Shown piece after piece: positions 1 to 4,559 of a stretch of DNA of 6,466 nucleotides (the first letter of the stretch is position 1; each line of letters starts with the position of its first letter). The position numbers and the translations under genes are program-made. This DNA is from Planctomycetales bacterium (GTDB lineage: Bacteria; Planctomycetota; Planctomycetia; Planctomycetales; Planctomycetaceae), in NCBI GenBank assembly GCA_020050375.1, contig JAGVKR010000706.1:1-6466 (forward strand). The letters are read 5' to 3'. Below the pieces are notes generated by a model. The model worked only from the letters and a program-made list of their open reading frames with translations. It searched no databases and had not been told where the DNA came from.

Positions 1-9
1 AACCTCAGC

Positions 10-300
10 ATGGAAGTGCGTGGCCTGAATTCAGTGGGAGCGGCGGCCCCCGTCAGTCGAACGGCACCGGCCACGGCTGCCGGACCTGCCTCTCCGGTTG
101 GTCCCGCGGCTCCGCGTGACGAAGTCGAGATTTCGGCGGTCGGCCGAATGCTCGACGACGCCAGTCGCACGCCGGGGGTGCGCGAGCAGCGTCTGGAACA
201 GATCAAGTCGGCGATCGAAGCGGGTACGTATGAGACCCCCGAGAAACTTCAGATCGCGCTCGACCGGATGCTCGAGCAACTCGGCGGAGCTGAAGGCTGA
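10..300 (+). CDS. flgM: FlgM-like anti-sigma-28 factor (flagellar)
   Basis: A 96-residue protein with the layout of FlgM, the small cytoplasmic protein that binds and holds inactive the flagellar sigma factor FliA (sigma-28) until it is exported through the hook-basal body. The first ~36 residues are low-complexity, rich in Ala, Pro and Gly, and probably disordered. The conserved part starts at DEVEIS (37-42) and runs through the helices VREQRLEQIKSAI (57-69) and YETPEKLQIALDRMLEQL (74-91). A segment of the type R-x-x-x-I-x-x-x-I-x-x-G-x-Y is the usual FlgM sigma-binding signature. Length fits the family (about 85-110). The ATG is close to the window edge, so no ribosome binding site can be judged, and a longer N-terminus outside the window cannot be excluded. 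Flagellar genes might lie upstream, but none is visible. The assignment rests on recognised sequence pattern, not on a search. Confidence 0.85.
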   Translation: MEVRGLNSVGAAAPVSRTAPATAAGPASPVGPAAPRDEVEISAVGRMLDDASRTPGVREQRLEQIKSAIEAGTYETPEKLQIALDRMLEQLGGAEG

Positions 301-316
301 TAGCGGTTAAAAGACT

Positions 317-341
317 GTAGTGTGGACTTCAGTCCACACGA
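317..341 (+). repeat. REP palindrome A, GTAG-headed, forward
   Basis: A GTAG tetranucleotide at 317-320 leads into a perfect 9-bp stem: GTGTGGACT (320-328), loop TC, AGTCCACAC (331-339). GTAG at the 5' foot of a small palindrome is the known hallmark of bacterial REP elements mobilised by RAYT (Y1-type) transposases. It pairs in inverted orientation with the palindrome at 351-375. No T-run follows, so it is a poor intrinsic terminator, although it lies 16 nt after the flgM stop. Confidence 0.75.
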
Positions 342-350
342 GAAGTTAGT

Positions 351-375
351 TCGTGTCGGCTAAAGCCAACACGAC
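351..375 (-). repeat. REP palindrome B, inverted relative to A
   Basis: The stem is TCGTGTCGGCT (351-361), loop AA, AGCCAACACGA (364-374), with one mismatched pair. Read on the minus strand it begins GTCG and matches palindrome A at 19 of 25 positions, counted by eye. It is therefore a diverged copy in opposite orientation, 9 nt away. The A/B pair (317-375) has the REPIN layout: two inverted REPs with their heads outward. Confidence 0.65.
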
Positions 376-539
376 AGATGGATGAGATTCGGCGAGCACG
401 GGCTGCGGTCGCAGTTCCGTTTCCGGTCGACTATTGCAAGGACGCTCGGCCCCGGCTGACGATCAACGCGCGGCGATTGGGAACGGATGTTGATCGTTCG
501 GCACATATGAAAAACGGTTTGTCTTCAAGGGGAGCATCG
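376..539. other. Non-coding leader upstream of the Fur-family gene
   Basis: An open frame continues upstream from the Fur gene to an ATG at 378 (54 extra codons, with another in-frame ATG at 507). The added residues are Arg/Ala-rich, match nothing expected in Fur proteins, and the 378 ATG abuts a REP palindrome without a ribosome binding site. I read this stretch as 5' untranslated region and promoter. No convincing -35/-10 pair is visible, and no clear Fur box (GATAATGATAATCATTATC type) is present, so autoregulation is not supported by the sequence. Confidence 0.5.
527..534 (+). promoter_or_regulatory. Shine-Dalgarno that decides the Fur-family start
   Basis: AAGGGGAG lies 5 nt before the GTG at 540. 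The GGAG core and spacing are good, while the ATGs at 378 and 507 lack a comparable site. This supports the GTG start and a normal-length Fur protein. Confidence 0.65.
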
Positions 540-1037
540 GTGAGTGATCTTGCGGCGGTTGAAGTTGCCATCAGTCCGGCGGACAAGTTCCGCGAATATC
601 TGGTCATGCACGGCAAGCGGCTCACGCGCGAGCGGGAGACGATTGTCGAAGAAGTTTTCTCGACGCACGAGCACTTCGACACCGATCAGCTCGTCAGCCG
701 CGTTTCGAACCGCACCGACGGCCGGCGCGTCAGCCGGGCGACCGTCTATCGCACGCTGCTCGACATGGTCGACGCGGGCCTCCTGCGAAAAGTGGCGCGC
801 AGCCACAATCGGGAGGTCTTCGAGCACGACTACGGATATCCCCAGCACGACCACCTCATCTGCAGCCGTTGCGGGACGCTGACCGAGTTCGAGAACGCAC
901 CGTTGGCGCAGATCCTCGATGGCATTGCAGACGACCACGGCTTCCGCATGACGGGCCACCGGCTCGAAGTCTACGGCCTGTGTGCCGAGTGCAGCCGCCC
1001 CCCCCGCCAGCGCCACCGCAAGCTCGACATGATCTGA
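540..1037 (+). CDS. fur: Fur-family metal-responsive transcriptional regulator
   Basis: A 165-residue cytoplasmic DNA-binding repressor of the Fur family when read from GTG 540. The N-terminal winged helix covers about residues 15-88. It begins with the helix around LTRERETIVEEVF (28-40) and contains the recognition region VSRATVYRTLLDMVDAGLL (64-82), the family's most conserved DNA-binding signature. The C-terminal dimerisation and metal domain has H103-D-H105, the CxxC pair C108/C111 and a second pair C148/C151, together forming the structural Cys4 zinc site. H133 and H140 match further metal ligands. The residue five after C111 is Glu (E116), as in Fur and unlike the Asp of peroxide-sensing PerR, so iron sensing is more likely than peroxide sensing. 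Zur or another specificity cannot be excluded. Near the 3' end is a run of eight C (998-1005); slippage there would alter only residues after the last Cys pair. REP pairs lie on both sides of the gene. Confidence 0.88.
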   Translation: MSDLAAVEVAISPADKFREYLVMHGKRLTRERETIVEEVFSTHEHFDTDQLVSRVSNRTDGRRVSRATVYRTLLDMVDAGLLRKVARSHNREVFEHDYGYPQHDHLICSRCGTLTEFENAPLAQILDGIADDHGFRMTGHRLEVYGLCAECSRPPRQRHRKLDMI

Positions 1038-1056
1038 CGGCCGAGCGCCGCGGGAC

Positions 1057-1084
1057 CGTAGCACGGACTGTTAGTCCGTGCGTG
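1057..1084 (+). repeat. REP palindrome C, GTAG-headed, left end
   Basis: GTAG at 1058-1061 leads into the stem GCACGGACT (1061-1069), loop GTT, AGTCCGTGC (1073-1081). It shares the GTAG head and the GGACT/AGTCC inner stem with palindrome A, but three outer stem pairs differ in both arms (TGT/ACA in A, CAC/GTG here), so pairing is kept. Confidence 0.8.
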
Positions 1085-1174
1085 ACGAAGATATTGAAGT
1101 CGCTACTGTTCAGACGGTGGGTGGTTCGTGGTGCCGATTTATTCGACCTTGTGAGTCTATTCACGCGGCAGACG

Positions 1175-1202
1175 CACGCACGGACTAACAGTCCGTGCTA
1201 CG
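1175..1202 (-). repeat. REP palindrome D, exact inverted copy of C
   Basis: This is the exact reverse complement of 1057-1084 over 28 nt; the match ends at both sides. The stem is GCACGGACT (1178-1186), loop AAC, AGTCCGTGC (1190-1198), and CTAC at 1198-1201 is the outward GTAG head on the minus strand. It lies 17 nt beyond the DUF1501 stop codon. Confidence 0.8.
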
Positions 1203-1219
1203 ACAAAGGGGCCCCCGGC

Positions 1220-2695
1220 TTAGAACAGCCCCTGCACCGCGGCGCCGTGGTCGATCAGTCGGCGCGGTCGGTTCAGCGTGTCGCGGTACTCGATGTCGGG
1301 ATCGACGCCGAGCGCGTGGAACAGCGTGCCGAGCAGGTCATAGGGATGCACGGGATTCGTTTTGGGATAGGCTCCGAACCGGTCGGATTCTCCATAAGCC
1401 TGTCCGGGACGAATTCCGCCGCCAGCCACCAGTGCGGTGTAACAATCGGGCCAATGATCGCGGCCTCCGGGGCCGACGTTGTTGGTCGTCGGAGCGCCGA
1501 TTTTGGGTGATCGACCAAATTCGCCGACCGCGACCACCAGAGTTTTCGCGAGCAAGCCACGTTCGTGGAGATCTTCGATCAGCGACGCAAGCGCTCGGTC
1601 AAAGACCGGGCAACGATGCTCGCGGAGCATCGGAAAATTGTTGCGATGCGTGTCCCACGAGCCGTCGGGGCCGGCCGCAGGTTCGTCGTCGGAACGGGCT
1701 GGCCAGGTGATCTGCACGAACCGGGTGCGGGCTTCGATCAGCCGGCGGGCCAGGAGGCAGCTTTGTCCGAAGCGCGTCATGCCGTACCGCTGTCGCAAGT
1801 CGGCCGATTCTTCATCAAGGCGGAAGGCTCGCACCGCCTCGTTCGAATGCAAGAGCGACAGCGCTCGCTCGTACTGCGTGTCGAATGTCGCCGCGCCGGT
1901 CGGTTTGCCACCGAGACGGGCTTCACCCGCGTTGCGCGACGCCGTCGACAGCCGCTCGTCGATCCTCCGCCGCAGATCGACGCGCTCATTGAGCCTGCCG
2001 AGCGTCACTTCCCCAGAGAGCGTGAAGACTTCGAGGTTGATCGGCCGGGTAGGATCATCGTACATCGGAAACGGATCGAACCCAGCTCCGAGGAGACCGG
2101 CCCCCTGCCCCAGCCCGACGACCGCTGCCTCTTTCGTCGGCCCGCAAATCGTCGCGTAGCTGAACCGCCCGACGTCGGCCGGCCGGTGCCGGGCGACGAT
2201 CGAGCCCACCGAGGGCAAATCCTCGCGAGAAGGTGGAACGGCCAGCCCGGTCGGCGAGAAATTGCCCGGGTCGTGCCCCGTCATCAGCATGTAGATCGCC
2301 GACCCGTGGTTCGGCAAACCAGGAGGTTTGCATCCGACGGTTCGCACGAGTGAGAATCGGTCGGCCTGCAGCGCCAGCCGCGGCAACACTTCGCCGAGAA
2401 ACATTCCTGGAGCGCGAGTTGGAATCGGCGAAAACTCGCCGCGGATCTCGGCTGGGGCCTGCGGTTTCGGGTCCCACAGGTCAATGTGGCTCGGCGCCCC
2501 TTGCAAATAGACGAAGATGACCGAATCAGCCCCGCCGAAGCCGGGCGATCGCGCCTGTGTCGGATCGGCATACGCCTGAAGCCGGAACAGATCGGCCAGC
2601 CCGAATCCCAAAAGCGACAAACCGCCGACCGAGAGCAACTCCCGTCGCGACGGTGAATCGCACAAACGCCCGCGGCTTCCGAGAATCGAGAGCAT
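1220..2695 (-). CDS. Tat-exported DUF1501 family protein
   Basis: A 491-residue protein of the DUF1501 family, which is greatly expanded in planctomycetes and distantly related to the alkaline phosphatase/sulfatase fold; no enzymatic activity is established for this group. The N-terminus has a twin-arginine motif SRRELL (16-21) followed by a hydrophobic stretch (25-37) and a likely cleavage site after AYA (41-43), so export by Tat in folded form is expected. Family landmarks, in order, are LQGAPSHIDLWDPKP (64-78), NHGSAIYMLMTGH (129-141), GSWDTH (345-350), VGEFGRSPKI (390-399) and GRDHWP (411-416). The Asp and His residues in these motifs are the likely metal-site candidates. It ends near the family's usual C-terminus, so it looks complete. 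Planctomycete DUF1501 genes often sit beside a DUF1549/DUF1553 cytochrome-like partner, which is absent here. No strong Shine-Dalgarno precedes the ATG. The 87-nt gap after the prepilin peptidase gene would allow co-transcription. Confidence 0.9.
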   Translation of the reverse strand: MLSILGSRGRLCDSPSRRELLSVGGLSLLGFGLADLFRLQAYADPTQARSPGFGGADSVIFVYLQGAPSHIDLWDPKPQAPAEIRGEFSPIPTRAPGMFLGEVLPRLALQADRFSLVRTVGCKPPGLPNHGSAIYMLMTGHDPGNFSPTGLAVPPSREDLPSVGSIVARHRPADVGRFSYATICGPTKEAAVVGLGQGAGLLGAGFDPFPMYDDPTRPINLEVFTLSGEVTLGRLNERVDLRRRIDERLSTASRNAGEARLGGKPTGAATFDTQYERALSLLHSNEAVRAFRLDEESADLRQRYGMTRFGQSCLLARRLIEARTRFVQITWPARSDDEPAAGPDGSWDTHRNNFPMLREHRCPVFDRALASLIEDLHERGLLAKTLVVAVGEFGRSPKIGAPTTNNVGPGGRDHWPDCYTALVAGGGIRPGQAYGESDRFGAYPKTNPVHPYDLLGTLFHALGVDPDIEYRDTLNRPRRLIDHGAAVQGLF

Positions 2696-2782
2696 AGGAA
2701 CCAGCCGATCGCGAAGGGAACATCAAACGACAGGCGACGATCCGGCCTTTACGATACTGCGAAACCTGTGGAGCGGTCAAAC

Positions 2783-3949
2783 TCAATCGGTAGACGACTC
2801 TGATTCGTAATCGGCCCCGTGCGGCGTGCCGTCAGATCGACCATCCATTGGAAACTCGTTATCCGCGACAGGAGGATCGCTCGACCTCTCCTCATGTGCA
2901 ACCTCTGCCGGCGAGGCGTGTCGTTCATTTGTTGATATGGAAGGCTCGGCCCCAGTCATGGCGGTGATTGTTGACGGCGGCGCTCGTTCCGCCCGGCGGG
3001 TGACAGGAATCGAGCGGTAGAGGCGAACGAGTCCCAACAAGGCAGCGAGAGTGAGGGTCATCAGGCTTCCCAACGCTATGAGCGTCGGCCAGTGTCCGAA
3101 GAGCTCGCGCGTCGGGATCCAGAGCCAGCGCCAGGTGAACAGCACGAGCACTGCGGCCACACTCAGATACGGACCGTACGGGACGGCACGGCGTGCCTGA
3201 ATGAGCTTGAGAGCCAACACGATCACTAATCCACAAATTGGAGCAAGCAGAAAGACCAGCAGCACCGGCTGCCATCCGAGAAAGCTGCCGATCATCCCCA
3301 TCAGCGTCACGTCGCCGAACCCAAGCGCTTCGACGCCGAGCACAACGCGCGAAACGACTCGAGCCAGCCAGGTCACGCCGGCGCCGATCGCCAGACCGGC
3401 CAGACTCCAGAGCAACCCGTGCCAGTGAGGATGATTCCTGATCCACTCCGGGATGTACGGCCCGGTGATCGGATGAAGCTCGTTCCAGTCGATCCACAGC
3501 GGGATGAGATGCATATGCGCGAACAGAGTGGCCCAGACCACACCAAACACCATTCCCGTGATCGTGATCTCATCCGGAATCAAGTACTGGTCGAAATCGA
3601 TCGCCGTGGCCACGATCAGCAGCCCGATCAGCGCGAAAAAAAACGGCATGCGCCATTGGGCCCAGTCGATCGAGCCCCCTTCCGTGAGCCACTGGCAGCG
3701 GCCGTGGATCACGGCGATCACCAGCGCCGGGTAAAGCACTGCGGTGGCAACAATGATCGCCAGCCGCGCCGGCAGCTTGAGCCGCCGAGTTCCGTTACTC
3801 TCGCGGGCGATGAGCCTGCTGCTCCACTGCGCGAGGAACACGCCGACAATCAGCCCCAGCGGCGCGAAGACCTGCAAATGTTCGCGAGCCGGCCCGCGCG
3901 TCACGAACTTGAAGAGCGTGTCGTTGATCGAAAAGGCCCAGTCGGGCAA
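2783..3949 (-). CDS. A24-family prepilin peptidase, atypical
   Basis: A 388-residue polytopic membrane protein of the type IV prepilin peptidase (PilD/GspO) aspartic protease family, which removes the leader of pilins and pseudopilins at the cytoplasmic face. The first catalytic motif is AIDFDQYLIPD (116-126, Asp118). The second is GFGDVTLMGMIGSFLGW (210-226, GxGD with Asp213). About eight hydrophobic segments are visible (roughly 28-45, 62-82, 103-118, 129-148, 178-196, 226-248, 262-275, 288-312). The cytoplasmic Cys4 zinc domain that normally sits between the first two segments, and goes with N-methylation, is absent; only ~20 basic residues remain there. The catalytic Asps are 95 residues apart, against about 64 in PilD and TcpJ; the extra part is a His/Trp-rich loop at ~144-177. 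Residues ~318-388 form a Ser/Pro/Glu-rich, probably disordered tail. The start is a TTG with GGAG 8 nt upstream and is less certain than the rest. No pilin gene is nearby. Confidence 0.85.
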   Translation of the reverse strand: MPDWAFSINDTLFKFVTRGPAREHLQVFAPLGLIVGVFLAQWSSRLIARESNGTRRLKLPARLAIIVATAVLYPALVIAVIHGRCQWLTEGGSIDWAQWRMPFFFALIGLLIVATAIDFDQYLIPDEITITGMVFGVVWATLFAHMHLIPLWIDWNELHPITGPYIPEWIRNHPHWHGLLWSLAGLAIGAGVTWLARVVSRVVLGVEALGFGDVTLMGMIGSFLGWQPVLLVFLLAPICGLVIVLALKLIQARRAVPYGPYLSVAAVLVLFTWRWLWIPTRELFGHWPTLIALGSLMTLTLAALLGLVRLYRSIPVTRRAERAPPSTITAMTGAEPSISTNERHASPAEVAHEERSSDPPVADNEFPMDGRSDGTPHGADYESESSTD

Positions 3950-3981
3950 AGGAAAGGCTCCGGGACGGAGAAAAGTTGCAG

Positions 3982-4013
3982 AGTTAAAGGGTTGAAGAGT
4001 GGAAGAGATGAAA
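3982..4013. repeat. Degenerate 8-bp purine-rich tandem repeat
   Basis: Four consecutive octamers, AGTTAAAG, GGTTGAAG, AGTGGAAG and AGATGAAA, resemble AGTTGAAG with one or two changes each. They lie in the 72-nt gap between the dehydratase relic and the prepilin peptidase start, within a strongly purine-rich plus strand (about 3965-4020). The minus-strand transcript would be pyrimidine-rich here. Probably an eroded microsatellite. Confidence 0.45.
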
Positions 4014-4021
4014 TGAGACGG

Positions 4022-4312
4022 TTACCAGTTCGTAAACGATCTGTCGGCGCGGTGGAGCTGCGGGCAGCCGCCCCCCACGATCGCCGGGTGTTTCCGGGCT
4101 GCCTGTTCATCCAGTACGACGCCCAGCCCCGGTTGCGTGGGAGGGAGCAGATGTCCGGCGTGGTAGGGAACCTGGACAGGGAAGACCTCATCCAAATACG
4201 TGCCGGGAATGCGCGGAAGTTCCTGAACGCCGAAATAGCTCGTGGCCAGGTCGAGATGCGTATGGACATCGACCTGTCCCACCGTGTACGAGCGAATCGC
4301 GGTGTTCTTCAT
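4022..4312 (-). pseudogene. Internally deleted enolase-superfamily dehydratase remnant (RspA/ManD type)
   Basis: A 96-codon open frame whose residues ~14-96 match the C-terminal end of sugar-acid dehydratases of the RspA/mannonate dehydratase group. Landmarks are HLDLATSYFGVQE (19-31), DEVFPV (41-46), GHLLPPTQPGLGVVLDE (53-69), an ARKHP segment, and the terminal RADRSFTNW ending, where the family usually has DGS-x-x-NW. A full protein is near 400 residues, so the barrel with its metal ligands and catalytic bases is missing. The first residues, MKNTAIRSY, look like the usual enolase-superfamily beginning (MKITxIRTY), which suggests that both ends survive and about 300 codons between them were deleted in frame. 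The reading frame can be extended upstream to a TTG at 4345, but a stop at 4376-4378 closes it, so no larger gene lies directly upstream. A small translated protein remains possible but could not catalyse the dehydratase reaction. Confidence 0.7.
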
Positions 4313-4446
4313 GGCTGGCGTCCCGAGGCAGACTGATCTGAACAACCGGATATGAAATCCTTCGAAAAACTCGTTTTATCGCAGGGGGCTTGTGGATGCT
4401 ATGCTGTCCCGACGATCGGTTCCGGCGATCATTTCTCTCCGTTCAA

Positions 4447-4475
4447 TTGGAACTGCGGCGAAGTTCTGGCACAAT
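4447..4475 (+). promoter_or_regulatory. Candidate sigma-70 promoter for amt
   Basis: TTGGAA (4447-4452), a 17-nt spacer and CACAAT (4470-4475) match the -35 and -10 consensus at 4 of 6 positions each. It would give a 5' leader of roughly 80 nt before the amt ATG. A TGGCAC at 4467-4472 looks like half of a sigma-54 site, but no TTGC follows at the right distance. Confidence 0.35.
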
Positions 4476-4478
4476 GCG

Positions 4479-4500
4479 CCGCCGGAAATGTCCCCGGCGG
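4479..4500 (+). promoter_or_regulatory. GC-rich hairpin in the amt leader
   Basis: CCGCCGG (4479-4485) and CCGGCGG (4494-4500) form a perfect 7-bp stem with an 8-nt loop. It lies just after the candidate promoter and 46 nt before the Shine-Dalgarno. With no T-run it is not a standard terminator; it could affect mRNA stability or be incidental in GC-rich DNA. Confidence 0.4.
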
Positions 4501-4546
4501 ACCGTCCGGACTGCCGATCAAACACAGTTCTTCTACCTCGGCGCTC

Positions 4547-4552
4547 AAGGAG
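4547..4552 (+). promoter_or_regulatory. Strong Shine-Dalgarno fixing the amt start
   Basis: AAGGAG lies 7 nt before the ATG at 4560. The frame remains open back to 4392, but this site, and the signal peptide that starts exactly at 4560, show that the upstream 56 codons are not translated. Confidence 0.85.
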
Positions 4553-4559
4553 AATAACG

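Larger units (their letters stand above)
1057..1202. mobile_element. MITE/REPIN-like element with 28-nt terminal inverted repeats
   Basis: Two exact inverted 28-nt copies (1057-1084 and 1175-1202) enclose 90 nt with no credible coding region. Each end is itself a palindrome with a GTAG head facing outward. The 146-nt unit fits a non-autonomous element moved in trans by a RAYT/Y1 transposase, which is not in this window. It fills the gap between the convergent fur-family and DUF1501 genes. Target-site duplications are not evident, as expected for Y1-type mobilisation. Confidence 0.6.

Noticed and set aside
317..375. CRISPR-like repeats
   Set aside because: Only two diverged palindromes in opposite orientation with a 9-nt gap; there is no series of direct repeats with uniform spacers, and no cas gene.
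378..539. N-terminal extension of the Fur-family protein to ATG 378
   Set aside because: No ribosome binding site at 378, composition unlike Fur, while GTG 540 has AAGGGGAG at good spacing and gives the normal family length.
1208..1215. GGGGCCCC next to the DUF1501 stop as a terminator
   Set aside because: It is a palindrome without a loop and without a following T-run on the transcribed strand, so it does not form a standard intrinsic terminator.
1565..2353. A 262-codon plus-strand open frame inside the DUF1501 gene
   Set aside because: Arg-rich with no motif; the opposite strand carries a full DUF1501 protein with ordered family motifs.
3419..4336. A 305-codon plus-strand open frame across the prepilin peptidase and dehydratase relic
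   Set aside because: It runs antisense to catalytic motifs of the A24 protein and the recognisable dehydratase C-terminus; composition is Arg/Asp/Gln-rich without any domain.
4467..4482. Sigma-54 promoter for amt starting at TGGCAC
   Set aside because: The -24 half is perfect but no GC of a TTGC element occurs at the required spacing.
4392..4559. N-terminal extension of Amt
   Set aside because: A clear AAGGAG and a typical signal peptide place the start at 4560.
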